A program made the translations under genes and the position numbers. Source: Aureimonas sp. AU12 (GTDB taxonomy: Bacteria; Pseudomonadota; Alphaproteobacteria; Rhizobiales; Rhizobiaceae). From it: 64,000 bases of DNA. A model generated the notes under the pieces. It did not search any database and was not told the origin of the DNA. It saw nothing but the letters and a program-made list of their open reading frames with translations. Positions 27,276 through 36,178 of the stretch are shown in pieces (the first letter of the stretch is position 1; every line of letters starts with the position of its first letter). The stretch lies in assembly GCF_001463705.1 (NCBI RefSeq), contig NZ_BBWH01000005.1:1-64000 (forward strand). The letters run 5' to 3'.

Positions 27276-28361
27276 TCAGAAGGGCCTGGCTTCGCGCATC
27301 TTCGCGATCGCCTCGGCCATGAGGGCGAGGTCGCGGCGCGAGTCCGCAAGGTCCGTCGCGGGCGTGGTGCCGTCCTGGATGTGGCGATGGAAGACCCGCA
27401 GCTCGTTGGAGAAGGCATCCGAGTAGATCGGCGCCAGCGTGCGCGTTACCGGCCCGTCCGGTCCCGCCTCCGTCACTTCCAGTCGCGTCGGCAGCGAGCG
27501 AATGTAGGGCGTGTCGTAGATGATGCGCACGCGCTTCGTGTTGGAGCGCACCTCGATCATCGCGTCGAAGAGGCCGAGATCGTCGACCACGGCGTCGTAA
27601 TTGCAGACGAAATGGCCGTAGTCGAACATGACCGTGGTGTTGGCGCCGCCATTGGTGCGATGGGCGGAGACGACCCCTTTGGGATCACCGAGCAGTCCGC
27701 GCATCGCCGAGATGTGGTGCGACGACAGGGCCGTGAGCCCGCGATAGGCGCGCACGAGATCGGCCGGCGCATCCTGCCCCACCACTTCGCGGATCAGCGC
27801 CTCGCGGTCGGCGGCCCCACGCTTCAGCAAGTCGGGGTCGATGTCGGTGGGGTACAGGACGGCCTGGCTCTTCTGCAGGAAATGCCGCCCTTCGGAGATC
27901 AGGTCGTAGATCCGCGCATGGGTGATCTCCTCGAAGGCCGGCAGCGCCTTCAGGCCCTCGGTGTAGGCGGTGGCGTAGCGGCGCATGTAGCCGACGAAGA
28001 TCGTCTTCTCGTAGCCCTGCGTCAGCGCCAGAAGCTCGTCGACCTCGCGCACGGTGAGGCAGGCAGGCTTTTCCAAAAGGATGTGCTTCTTGGCCTCCAC
28101 CGCCAGTTTAACGAAGCGCTGGTGGGTATCGTCCGACGAGAGCACGAAGACGACGTCGATGTCCGGCGAGGCGATGAGCGCCTCGGCCGACGCGAAGGCG
28201 ACGGCGCCCGGGTTCTCGCCGGCCGCCAGATCGAGAAGGCTCCTGGAGACGTCGAAGAGCCCGGCGACGCGCCAGAGATCGCGCTGGTCGCGCAGCACCG
28301 GCAGGTGGATGGACTGGGCGACTTCGCCGAGGCCGATGAGGCCGACGCGCAGGATGGGCAA
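27276..28361 (-). CDS. Gfo/Idh/MocA family oxidoreductase
   Basis: This 361-residue protein has the Rossmann motif VGLIGLGEVAQSIHLP, the hallmark LLEKPACLTV near residue 95 and the active-site stretch LSSHHISAMRGLLG. It differs clearly from the other two family members nearby, so the three are probably not recent duplicates. It lies 34 bp after the ribose-type ATPase gene in the same operon, and presumably oxidises or reduces the sugar taken up by that transporter. Confidence 0.87.
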   Translation of the reverse strand: MPILRVGLIGLGEVAQSIHLPVLRDQRDLWRVAGLFDVSRSLLDLAAGENPGAVAFASAEALIASPDIDVVFVLSSDDTHQRFVKLAVEAKKHILLEKPACLTVREVDELLALTQGYEKTIFVGYMRRYATAYTEGLKALPAFEEITHARIYDLISEGRHFLQKSQAVLYPTDIDPDLLKRGAADREALIREVVGQDAPADLVRAYRGLTALSSHHISAMRGLLGDPKGVVSAHRTNGGANTTVMFDYGHFVCNYDAVVDDLGLFDAMIEVRSNTKRVRIIYDTPYIRSLPTRLEVTEAGPDGPVTRTLAPIYSDAFSNELRVFHRHIQDGTTPATDLADSRRDLALMAEAIAKMREARPF

Positions 28362-28395
28362 GGTTCGAACTCCTCGAAATGCGAAAGGATGGGCG

Positions 28396-29160
28396 TCAGC
28401 GCGTGCCGGTGACGAGCGCCACGAGATCGTTGCCGCTGACCTCGGCGGCGCGCACGCTGGCCGCCATGCGACCGGCCCGCATCACCCAGACCTGATCGGC
28501 GAGGCGGCGCACCTGATCGAAATTGTGGCTGACGAGAACGACGCTGACATGCTCGGCCTTCAGCCGGCGGATGAGCGTCTCGACATTGCCCGTCTCCTGC
28601 ACGCCGAGGGCCGCGGTCGGCTCGTCCATGACGACGAGCTTGGCCCCCGCCCCGACCGCGCGGCAGATCGAGATCGCCTGCCGCTGGCCGCCCGACAGCC
28701 GGCGCACGCGCTGGTCCACCGAGGGCACGTTGATCGACAGATGCGAGAGCATGCGCGCCGCCTCGCGCCGCATGGCGCGCCGGTCGAGAAAGCGGAACGG
28801 ACCCACCCGCCGGACGATCTCGCGGTTGAGGAAGAGGTTCTGCGCCACCGTGAGTTCGTCCACCAGCGCGAGGTTCTGGTGCACCGTCTCGATGCCGGCC
28901 TTGCGGGCGCCGTCGGGGTCGGCATAGGGCTTGTCGCGCCCATTGAAGCGGATCGCGCCCTCGTCGGGCTGGTGGACGCCGACGAGGCAGCGGACCAGCG
29001 TCGACTTGCCCGCTCCGTTGTCGCCGATCAGTGCCGTGACCTCGCCGGGCCGGGCGAAGAACGACACGTCGTGGAGTGCGCGTACGGCGCCGAAGGTCTT
29101 GCCGAGCCCTTGGCAGGAGAGGACGGCGTCGCCGGGGATCGCATGGGGAACCGCCGTCAT
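28396..29160 (-). CDS. Sugar ABC transporter ATP-binding protein, single-domain (CUT2)
   Basis: The 254-residue protein has Walker A GDNGAGKST near residue 46, the signature LSGGQRQAISICRAV, Walker B LVVMDEPTAALG and the switch LVSHN. Classical RbsA/XylG ATPases have two fused domains of about 500 residues; this is one domain, like FrcA-type importers, and should act as a homodimer. It overlaps the permease gene by 4 bp (ATGA). Confidence 0.92.
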   Translation of the reverse strand: MTAVPHAIPGDAVLSCQGLGKTFGAVRALHDVSFFARPGEVTALIGDNGAGKSTLVRCLVGVHQPDEGAIRFNGRDKPYADPDGARKAGIETVHQNLALVDELTVAQNLFLNREIVRRVGPFRFLDRRAMRREAARMLSHLSINVPSVDQRVRRLSGGQRQAISICRAVGAGAKLVVMDEPTAALGVQETGNVETLIRRLKAEHVSVVLVSHNFDQVRRLADQVWVMRAGRMAASVRAAEVSGNDLVALVTGTR

Positions 29161-30143
29161 CGCTGATACCGCATCACGAGGGCCGCGAGCACGACGATTA
29201 TGCCGACCGCCAGCGGTTGATAGAAGGGAGAGACGCCGAGCAGCGTCAGCCCGTTGACGAGGCAGGTGAGCATCAGCGCGCCGAGCACCGGGCCGAGAAT
29301 GCTGCCGCGCCCGCCGAAGAGCGAAACGCCGCCGAGCACCACGGCGGCGACCGAGTTCAAAAGCAGGTTGGTGTTGATCGTCGGCTCGGCCGAGCCGATG
29401 CGGGCGACGAGCAGGATCGCCGCGATGCCGGCGCAGACGCCCGAGATCGTGTAGGCGGCGACGCGGACCGCATCGGTGCGGATGCCGAGCGAACGGGCGG
29501 CTTCCTGCTGGCCGCCGGTGGCGAGAAGATGGACGCCGAAGCGCGTGTGATAGAGCGCGACATGGGCCAGACCCGCCACCGCGAAGGCGACGAGGACGGG
29601 ATAGCCGAACGGCCCGACCGAGCCCGAGGCGAGGCGCAGAAGAAAGATCGAACCGACCGTCGTCGGCACGCCGCCCGAAAGGATCAGGCCGAGGCCGGTG
29701 ATCGCCGAGAGCGAGCCCAGCGTCACCACGAAATCGGGGATCTTGCCGCGGGTGATCAGCATTCCGTTGCAGAAGCCGACGAAGCTGGTGACGACGAGCG
29801 CGGCGAGGCACGAGAAGAAGATCGGCATCCCGGCGGCATCGAGCAGCCCGAGCACGATTGAGCCCAGCATGATCGTCGCAGCGAGCGACAGGTCGATGCC
29901 GGCGGTGGCGACCACGAAGGTCTGGCCGACCGAGATGACGATGAGGATGGCGGCGGCCAGCAGCACGGCCTGGAAGTTGGCGAGCGTCAGGAAGACCGGC
30001 GAGGCGAGGCCGAAGACGATGACGAGCGCGATCAGCCCGACGGCCGAGGCCCAGTCGGCCCAGAAGGCGGGATCGAGGAGACGCGCCGCCCCCGAGGGGC
30101 GACGCTCCTTCCCGGCCAGCGAGGCGGGCACGGTTCCGCTCAT
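29157..30143 (-). CDS. Sugar ABC transporter permease (RbsC family)
   Basis: This 328-residue CUT2 permease has about ten transmembrane segments, the substrate-channel motif VGQTFVVATAGIDLS, GFCNGMLITRGKIPDFVVTLG in the centre (family pattern NGxxxxxxxIPxFIxTLG) and GGVSLFGGRGSILGPVLGA near the end. It overlaps the binding-protein gene by 4 bp. Confidence 0.93.
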   Translation of the reverse strand: MSGTVPASLAGKERRPSGAARLLDPAFWADWASAVGLIALVIVFGLASPVFLTLANFQAVLLAAAILIVISVGQTFVVATAGIDLSLAATIMLGSIVLGLLDAAGMPIFFSCLAALVVTSFVGFCNGMLITRGKIPDFVVTLGSLSAITGLGLILSGGVPTTVGSIFLLRLASGSVGPFGYPVLVAFAVAGLAHVALYHTRFGVHLLATGGQQEAARSLGIRTDAVRVAAYTISGVCAGIAAILLVARIGSAEPTINTNLLLNSVAAVVLGGVSLFGGRGSILGPVLGALMLTCLVNGLTLLGVSPFYQPLAVGIIVVLAALVMRYQR

Positions 30144-31138
30144 TTCGCGAGGAGATCGCGGAACGGATCGGGATAGTCGCCGCCCGGCCGCGGGAAGTTG
30201 TCGAGCGAGGCCTTGGCATTGGCCTTGTTGACCACGAGCACCGGCGCGTCGACCTTGGCCGGCAGCGTCTTGCCGGCAATGGCGGCGGCGCAGGCCTCGA
30301 CGCCCATCGCGCCGACGACGTAGGGGTACTGCGCGACGGTGGCGGCCATACCGCCCTCCGCCACCGACTTCATCGCGTCGACGATGCCGTCGAGCCCGAT
30401 GACCTTCACCTCGGTCTTGCCGGCCCCCGCCACCGCACGCTGCACGCCGAGCGCCATGATGTCGTTGGCGGCGAAGAAGCCGGCGACATCGGGATGGGCC
30501 TGGAGAATGTCGGTCGCGGCGGTGAAGGCCTTTTCGCGGTCCCAGTCGGCGCTGACCAGCGTCGCCACTTCGAGCTTGCCGTCGGTCGCTTCCTTGAAGC
30601 CCTGGATGCGGGCGTTGGAGCCGAGATCGCCGACGATGCCGGCGATGAGCGCGACCTTCGACCGGGCCGGCACGAGCTTCAGCATCTCTTCGCCCGCGAG
30701 GCGCCCGGCGGCGACATTGTCGGTGCCGATATAGGTGGACACGGCGAAGCCCGCCGCCTTCGCCTGCTCGCCGTCGATCTGGCTGTCGATGTTGACGATC
30801 GGCTTGTTCTTCTGCGCCACCGGCACGAGCGCCCGCACGAGATTGGTGGTCGAGATCGGGTTCAGCAGGTAGCAGCCGTAATCCTGCAGGGCCATCGCGG
30901 AGAGCCGGTCGGCCTGTCCGCTCTGATCGCCCATGTTCTGTGCCGCCTGCACGGTGACGGGCACAACGAGCGCCTTCGCGGTCTCGTCGATGCCGCGCTG
31001 CATGTATTGGAAGAAGGGGTTGTCGAGCCCCTTGATCACGGCGGCGACGCCCTTGGCGTCCTGTGCTGCGGCCGGCATCGCGGCCGTCAGGGCGATCAGG
31101 CCCGCACCCAGCAGGCTCCCTACGCTTGCGCGCATCAT
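30140..31138 (-). CDS. Sugar ABC transporter substrate-binding protein (RbsB family)
   Basis: This 332-residue periplasmic protein has a Sec signal peptide ending at AAAQ near residue 26. It is a type I binding fold with KGLDNPFFQYMQRGI, the IDSQIDGEQAK hinge and FFAANDIMALG (family pattern FxxNDxMAxG). It belongs to the ribose/galactose-type CUT2 group that takes monosaccharides. It is first in a five-gene operon (binding protein, permease, ATPase, oxidoreductase, DeoR). A motif shared with the other sugar operon lies about 160 bp upstream. Confidence 0.92.
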   Translation of the reverse strand: MMRASVGSLLGAGLIALTAAMPAAAQDAKGVAAVIKGLDNPFFQYMQRGIDETAKALVVPVTVQAAQNMGDQSGQADRLSAMALQDYGCYLLNPISTTNLVRALVPVAQKNKPIVNIDSQIDGEQAKAAGFAVSTYIGTDNVAAGRLAGEEMLKLVPARSKVALIAGIVGDLGSNARIQGFKEATDGKLEVATLVSADWDREKAFTAATDILQAHPDVAGFFAANDIMALGVQRAVAGAGKTEVKVIGLDGIVDAMKSVAEGGMAATVAQYPYVVGAMGVEACAAAIAGKTLPAKVDAPVLVVNKANAKASLDNFPRPGGDYPDPFRDLLAK

Positions 31139-31288
31139 GCGTTCCTCCCTCGGATGGCCTCCCGCATGGATCTTCGTCCGCTGGGAGCCCTGGCTGCGAT
31201 TGATCGCGCTGGCGGCTGCGGGTTCGCCCGTCTTCTGCCGTCCAGATGACTAGTGGTGCGACCATATGCGCAGGCCGTCAAGCGATCG

Positions 31289-31312
31289 ATGCGATTTCAT
31301 GCGCTTTTCTGC
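31289..31312. promoter_or_regulatory. Candidate DeoR-family operator upstream of the ribose-type operon
   Basis: Read on the minus strand, 31297-31312 gives GCAGAAAAGCGCATGA, which matches the motif at 25114-25129 at 14 of 16 positions. On the plus strand two 10-bp tandem copies, ATGCGATTTC and ATGCGCTTTT, abut at 31289-31308. Confidence 0.5.
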
Positions 31313-31338
31313 ATCACCACGCATGCGAGCCGCTGGCT

Positions 31339-32319
31339 TTACGTCGAAAGGTCGAAATGCTCGCCGGGTCGCATCGGATGAAAGTGATCGGACGCCAGAC
31401 CGGCCGCGCGCAGGGCCTCGGCGAGGTCGGCGACAGGCTGGTCGAGCCCCTCGTCGGAGAGGTTGAACGTACCCCAGTGAAAACCGAAAGCCCGCGCCGC
31501 ACCAATATCCTCGAGAATGCGCACGGCGTCGGCGGGCGAGACGTGCTGATCTCCCATGAACCAGCGCGGCTCGTAGGCGCCCATCGGCAGGATGGCGATG
31601 TCGGGAGTGCCATGGCGCTCGCGCAGGGCGCGGAAGATCCGTCCATCGCCATAGCTGGTGTCGCCGCTGTGGTAGATCGTGGTTCCCGCGCCGCTGACGA
31701 AGAACCCGCTCCAGAGCGCCATCCGCCGGTCGCGCAACGCCCGGGCCGACCAGTGGTTGGCGGGCGTGAAGCTCGCTTCGACACCGGCCCCGAGGATGAC
31801 CGTGTCGCCCCAGTCGCCGGTCTCCACCGCGACGCCGGGAATGGCGCGGCGCAGGAGCGTGTCGTTGCCGAGCGGCGTGACGATGCGCGGCCCGTCGCGT
31901 TCGTGAAGCCGCGCAAGTGTCCCCAGATCCATGTGATCGTAGTGATTGTGGGTGAGAAGCACCGCGTCGATCGGCGGCAGGTCCTCGAAGCGAATGCCGG
32001 GCGCGTCGATCCGGCGCGGACCGACGCGGCGAAACGGGCTGACGCGCTCGGACCAGACGGGATCGAACAGAAGGTTCAGCCCCGCCATCTGCAGCAGCAT
32101 CGAGGCATGGCCGACGAAGGCGAGACGCGGCGCCTGCGAGCGCCCGGGCGGGCGATCCGTCGGAAGCGCCGCGCGGGACGCCGGCCAGAGTGAGCGGTTG
32201 CCGGCGAGGCGCCAGCGAAGAATCGAGCGAAACGACTTGTCGGGCGCCTGTCCATAATTTGAGAAGCGCAGACCGTCGAAATGATCCGTCGCCGGGCCGT
32301 CGTAATAGGGGTTCTTCAT
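31339..32319 (-). CDS. MBL-fold metallo-hydrolase, NAPE-PLD/UlaG-like
   Basis: The protein has 326 residues with the metallo-beta-lactamase metal motif LLTHNHYDHMD (HxHxDH), later ligands in YHSGDTSYGD and FGFHWGTFNLS, and an N-terminal segment typical of the NAPE-phospholipase-D-like group (FDGLRFSNYG). Such proteins hydrolyse phosphodiesters or lactones with two metal ions. It stands alone between the sugar locus and the siderophore-interacting protein, and no operon link is evident. Confidence 0.87.
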   Translation of the reverse strand: MKNPYYDGPATDHFDGLRFSNYGQAPDKSFRSILRWRLAGNRSLWPASRAALPTDRPPGRSQAPRLAFVGHASMLLQMAGLNLLFDPVWSERVSPFRRVGPRRIDAPGIRFEDLPPIDAVLLTHNHYDHMDLGTLARLHERDGPRIVTPLGNDTLLRRAIPGVAVETGDWGDTVILGAGVEASFTPANHWSARALRDRRMALWSGFFVSGAGTTIYHSGDTSYGDGRIFRALRERHGTPDIAILPMGAYEPRWFMGDQHVSPADAVRILEDIGAARAFGFHWGTFNLSDEGLDQPVADLAEALRAAGLASDHFHPMRPGEHFDLST

Positions 32320-32414
32320 TGCGGGGGTCCTTCCGGGCGCAACCGGTCGGCCTTCAGATAGGAATGCGGCGGGCTCCGGCGAACCCGGCCAGTCGCCTCA
32401 TCGCTCGACGGCGA

Positions 32415-33494
32415 TCAATCGTCGTCCGCTGCATCGCCGGCGAGGCGACCCCGGCGCCAGTAGGCGACCACGAGATGCTGGCTCTTCTTCAGGCCCACCG
32501 CCTTCCGGCAATGACGCCGGATCGCCTTGAACGCCTCGAACTCGGCGGCCGCCCAGACGAAGACCTCGCCCTCTTCCGGCCAGGCGACGCGCTCGGCCGC
32601 CTCGGCCAGAAGCGTGGTCGTACCCGCCGGACGCTCGCCGCGGTGCAGCCATTCGACGATCATTCCGCGCGGATGCGACAAATCCTGCTCTTCGCCGGCA
32701 TCGGCCACCTCGATGAGGGCATGCCCACGGGCCGTTGCGGGCATTTCCGCAAGGATGCGCGCGATCGCCGGCAGCGCAGTTTCGTCGCCCAGAAGCAGCG
32801 TCCAGTCGGCCGGCGAGACGTCGCCGCCGCCGGGCCCGAGCATGCCCACGAGATCGCCCGGCCGCGCCTCGCAGGCCCAGCGGCAGCCGACGCCCGGCGG
32901 ATCGTGCAGCGCCACGTCGATGTCGAGATGGCCGGCCACGGGGTCGATGCGGCGGATCGTGTAGACCCGCGTCGCCAGCGTGTCCTCGCCGGTCGGCCAG
33001 ACCGGCATCGCCGCCGGACCGGCATGCGGCCAGACGGGAATGCGGCCCTCCGGCGGAATGGCGAGACGCACATGCAGCCCGCCCGTGGCGAAGCGGGCCA
33101 GATCGAGCCCGGCCAGCCGCACGCGCTGCATGCGGGGCGTCAAACGATGGGCCGAGACGACGCGCATCTCGCGGAAATGCGCGAGGTCCCGCACATCCGC
33201 TCCATCGCCCGTCCAGCGCAGAAGCGGGCAGCGCGCGCCGAGCACGGCTTGGACGTAATAGGCGGCAGCACCCCGGGCGATGCCATGGGCCCCGGCCTCC
33301 TCGCCCTCGACGGCGATGCGGAGCATCTGCGCCTCGAAGCGCAGCCGGGTGCGCGTGCCATAGAGGTCGAACACCGTCTCGGCATCGACGGCGGCATCGG
33401 CCGGCATATCGTCGGGCAGATGGACTTTGAGATCCCGCAGGAAGGCTGCGGGATCGTCCAGCGGAACGGCGAGATGGGCCACGAGCCGGCTCAT
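32415..33494 (-). CDS. Siderophore-interacting protein (FAD-binding ferric-siderophore reductase)
   Basis: This 359-residue cytoplasmic flavoprotein has an N-terminal domain of about 110 residues with a DUF2218-like appearance, followed by the SIP family FAD-binding region with RVYTIRRIDP (RxYTxR) and the C-terminal SIP domain ending KKSQHLVVAYWRRG. SIP enzymes release iron from ferric siderophores by reduction with NAD(P)H. The ATG at 33494 is used; an in-frame ATG 111 bases upstream overlaps the putative iron box. It functionally complements the TonB receptor at 1.3 kb. Confidence 0.88.
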   Translation of the reverse strand: MSRLVAHLAVPLDDPAAFLRDLKVHLPDDMPADAAVDAETVFDLYGTRTRLRFEAQMLRIAVEGEEAGAHGIARGAAAYYVQAVLGARCPLLRWTGDGADVRDLAHFREMRVVSAHRLTPRMQRVRLAGLDLARFATGGLHVRLAIPPEGRIPVWPHAGPAAMPVWPTGEDTLATRVYTIRRIDPVAGHLDIDVALHDPPGVGCRWACEARPGDLVGMLGPGGGDVSPADWTLLLGDETALPAIARILAEMPATARGHALIEVADAGEEQDLSHPRGMIVEWLHRGERPAGTTTLLAEAAERVAWPEEGEVFVWAAAEFEAFKAIRRHCRKAVGLKKSQHLVVAYWRRGRLAGDAADDD

Positions 33495-33589
33495 GCAGGC
33501 GTCGCCAACTGCCGTGTCTCGCTCGCCCTCGCTCGTTCCATGCGCATACGGTCCCCACCGACATTCGTCGCGGCATCCGTAAACAATCA

Positions 33590-33604
33590 TGACGAGTTTG
33601 GTCA
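33590..33604. promoter_or_regulatory. Candidate iron-responsive (RirA-type IRO) box upstream of the siderophore-interacting protein
   Basis: The site is TGAC-N7-GTCA, which also satisfies the TGA-N9-TCA core. It lies about 95 bp upstream of the start codon. It is the third such box in front of a transport or iron gene in this window. Confidence 0.5.
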
Positions 33605-33633
33605 AGATTTGCTGGCGATCGACGCCCGACCCG

Positions 33634-34329
33634 TCACCGCATTCGCAGCGTCACCTTCAGCGGCCTGTGGTCCGATGCTGGCGCGCCCTCGGCCACGACC
33701 TCGGCATCGACGAGGCGCAGATCGCTGCTCGCGTAGAGCCGATCGAGCGCCACGAGTGGGCGTCGCGCCGGCCACGAGGGTCGTCGCACGGTAAGCGGCA
33801 AGACGGCCGAGAGACGGCGGTGGACGCCGCCCTCGCCGCGCCATTCGTTGAAATCGCCGAGCGCGACCGTCGCCTCGCCGGGCACCGCGAGACCGGCGAG
33901 GAACGCGGCCTGCGCGCGGCGGGCCTGCGGCCTCAACCCGAAATGCGCGGCGAGAACCCGCACCCGCCCGAGCGGCGTTTCGACCACGCCTTCGATGGCG
34001 GCGCGCGGTTCGAAGCCCGGTCCCGGCAGGGCGTGGATGGTGGCGGCGAGGATCGGCCAGCGCGACCAGAGGAGATGCCCGTATTCGCGGCCCGCAGCGC
34101 CGAAGAGCCTCGCCTCGACACGATGGCCCGGCAGCCCTTCGGCCAGCCGTTCGAACGCCTGCGGCAGGCGGCCCAGATGGGCGCGCCCGTCCACCTCCTG
34201 GAGAGCGACCACGTCGGCGTCGATCGCGCGCAAGATCCGGAGGGTGCGTTCGGGATCGGGCCGACGCCCCTCGCCCTTGAAGCCGTGGATGTTCCAGCTG
34301 GCGAAGGTGAGCGTCGCCGGGTTCGTCAT
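33634..34329 (-). CDS. Endonuclease/exonuclease/phosphatase family protein
   Basis: The 231-residue protein shows the family's active-site elements in order: FASWNIHGF at the N-terminus, ALQEVDG (metal-binding Glu) near residue 43, AHFGL, ALGDFNEW and the terminal ASDHRPL. It has no signal peptide. Members cleave phosphodiesters in nucleic acids, inositol phosphates or sphingomyelin; the substrate is unknown. It lies 4 bp after the sugar transferase gene and is probably co-transcribed with it. Confidence 0.87.
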   Translation of the reverse strand: MTNPATLTFASWNIHGFKGEGRRPDPERTLRILRAIDADVVALQEVDGRAHLGRLPQAFERLAEGLPGHRVEARLFGAAGREYGHLLWSRWPILAATIHALPGPGFEPRAAIEGVVETPLGRVRVLAAHFGLRPQARRAQAAFLAGLAVPGEATVALGDFNEWRGEGGVHRRLSAVLPLTVRRPSWPARRPLVALDRLYASSDLRLVDAEVVAEGAPASDHRPLKVTLRMR

Positions 34330-34333
34330 CGCC

Positions 34334-34888
34334 TCAGTGCGCGACGCGATCGCCGACGCCGCCGCCTGTCACGGTGCGCAGGATGAGGAGAAGATCGCCG
34401 ACGAAGGAATGGTTGGCGAGGTATTGCGCCTCGACCGCGACGAGCCGGCGGGGATCGGACATGTCGATATGCTGGACCTGTGCCAGACCGGTGATGCCCG
34501 GCGTCTGCGCGAAGATGCCCTTCGCCTCGCGCTCGGCAATCAGCTCGTGCTGCATCGGCAGGCAGGGGCGCGGGCCGACGAAGCTCATCTCGCCGCGCAG
34601 CACGTTCCAGAGCTGCGGCAGCTCGTCGAGCTTCCACTTGCGCAGGGTCATGCCCAGCGGCGTAACGGCCGAGCGCGGCGTCTCGTGCGAGGCCGCGAGC
34701 ACCGTGTCGGCGCGCATGGTCCGCAGCTTGTAGCAGGTGAAGATCCGATGCTCGCGGCCCATGCGCTGCTGCACGAAGAGGCCGGGGCCTTCGCTGTCAC
34801 GCCGGATGAGCCAGATGAGGATGAGAATGGGCAGGCCGAAGACGAGAAGACCGCCAAGGCTTGCCACGATATCGAACACGCGCTTCAT
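34334..34888 (-). CDS. Undecaprenyl-phosphate sugar transferase (WcaJ/ExoY type)
   Basis: The 184-residue protein has the monotopic phosphoglycosyl transferase layout: the N-terminal KRVFDIVASLGGLL, one membrane segment at residues 12-27, YKLRTM, then RKWKLDELPQLWNVLRGEMS and SFVGPRP with the conserved Asp-Glu pair. Such enzymes start exopolysaccharide or O-antigen repeat synthesis by moving a sugar phosphate to the lipid carrier. It is divergent from an NDP-sugar epimerase gene, a typical partner. Confidence 0.92.
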   Translation of the reverse strand: MKRVFDIVASLGGLLVFGLPILILIWLIRRDSEGPGLFVQQRMGREHRIFTCYKLRTMRADTVLAASHETPRSAVTPLGMTLRKWKLDELPQLWNVLRGEMSFVGPRPCLPMQHELIAEREAKGIFAQTPGITGLAQVQHIDMSDPRRLVAVEAQYLANHSFVGDLLLILRTVTGGGVGDRVAH

Positions 34889-34957
34889 GGCCCATGCGAT
34901 TGCAGCAAGAACGCCGCCGGGGCAAGCGCGGCGAGCGACCGAAGGACCTTTCCCGCC

Positions 34958-35872
34958 ATGCGCATCCTCGTTTCCGGCGCGACCGGCTTCATCGGCCGGG
35001 CGCTCCTGACCCATCTGGCCGCGCTCGGACACGAGCCGATGGCCCTGAAACGCGGCGGCCCCGACGGCGCTCCGGCCGATCTCGCCGGGATCGATGCCTG
35101 GACGGGATGGCCGGCGGGAATCGAGGCGGTGGTGCATCTCGGCGCGCTCAACCCTGCCCGCAGCGATCCGGCCTCGCGCGACGACGCGGCGCTGATGGCG
35201 GCGAACGCCAACGGCACGAAGGCGCTGGCCCGGCGCGCCAGCGCGGAGGGCGTGCGCCGCTTCGTCTTCGCCTCCACCAATCTCGTGCATGCGGCCGCCG
35301 AGACGCCCATCGACGAGAACGCGCCGCTGCGCCCCCAAAACGCCTATGCGGCCTCCAAGCTGGCCGGCGAGACGGGGCTCGCGCAGGCGCTGGCGGGAAC
35401 CGCGACACGTGCGACCATCCTGCGGCTGCCGCCGGTCTACGGGCCGGGCGGGCGCGGCGGCGTCGCGGCGCTGCTGAAGCTCGCCCGCAGCCCGCTGCCG
35501 CTGCCATTCGCCGGCCACGCGGCGCGGCGCTCCTTCCTGTCGCTGCGCAATGGCGTCGACGCGCTCACGGTGGCCGCGACCTCCCCGGAGGCTGAGGGCA
35601 CCTTCCTCGTCAGCGACGGCGCGCCGTGGAGCGTCGGAGACATCGTCGCCTTCGCCCGGCGGGTCGAGGGGCGGCCGGCCCGGCTGGTCGCGCCGCCGAC
35701 CGGGCTCTTGCGGCTGGCGGCGCGCGCCAGCGGCCAGCAGGCGACCTTCGATCGCCTCTACGGTTCCTTCGTGATGGACGACCGCCGCTTTCGCACGGCG
35801 ACCGGCTGGACGCCGCCGCAGAGCGTGGAAGCGGGGCTGCGCGAAACGATGGAAGGCTTGAAGGATGCTTGA
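34958..35872 (+). CDS. NAD-dependent epimerase/dehydratase
   Basis: This is a 304-residue extended short-chain dehydrogenase with VSGATGFIGRALL at the N-terminus, the catalytic YAASKLAGE (YxxxK) near residue 130 and FASTNLVHAA before it. It resembles WbpV/UDP-glucose-4-epimerase-like proteins encoded next to polysaccharide sugar transferases, and likely supplies or modifies a nucleotide sugar for the divergent transferase. It lies 69 bp from that gene's start. Confidence 0.88.
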   Translation: MRILVSGATGFIGRALLTHLAALGHEPMALKRGGPDGAPADLAGIDAWTGWPAGIEAVVHLGALNPARSDPASRDDAALMAANANGTKALARRASAEGVRRFVFASTNLVHAAAETPIDENAPLRPQNAYAASKLAGETGLAQALAGTATRATILRLPPVYGPGGRGGVAALLKLARSPLPLPFAGHAARRSFLSLRNGVDALTVAATSPEAEGTFLVSDGAPWSVGDIVAFARRVEGRPARLVAPPTGLLRLAARASGQQATFDRLYGSFVMDDRRFRTATGWTPPQSVEAGLRETMEGLKDA

Positions 35873-35905
35873 AGCGCCCGGCGGCCATCCGGTAGACTGG
35901 TCGGG

Positions 35906-36085
35906 ATGAGCGACCACGCCCCGATCGACCCGATGAAGCTGCAGCGCCAGAAGCGTCTCGAAGAGACGCTGAAGGAAAACCTTCGCCGCCGGAAGGCGCA
36001 GGCACGTGCCCGCTCTCAGCCGGTCGCGGACGATGGCGCCCGAGCCATCGGCGCCGAGGAACCGGCCTCGTCCGACGAGGACTAG
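35906..36085 (+). CDS. Small conserved-type charged protein (59 aa)
   Basis: An ATG at 35906 opens a 59-residue frame closed by TAG. It is lysine/arginine-rich in the first half (MKLQRQKRLEETLKENLRRR, helical) and acidic at the end (EEPASSDED). It has no membrane segment and no recognised domain. Short Lys/Arg-Glu helical proteins of this type occur upstream of hemA in other Hyphomicrobiales as far as I recall, but this is not verified. It lies 33 bp after the epimerase gene and 123 bp before hemA. Confidence 0.65.
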   Translation: MSDHAPIDPMKLQRQKRLEETLKENLRRRKAQARARSQPVADDGARAIGAEEPASSDED

Positions 36086-36178
36086 CCCGCTCCGGCGCCA
36101 TGCACGAAGGGCATGCCGCCCTTGCGCTGTTGGCTTTGAGGGTGGACATTCTGTCCGTGGACTTTGCGGTGGGCGAAC

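Noticed and set aside
26460-28412. Plus-strand open frame of 650 codons
   Set aside because: It is antisense to the DeoR regulator and a Gfo/Idh/MocA gene, both with clear family motifs.
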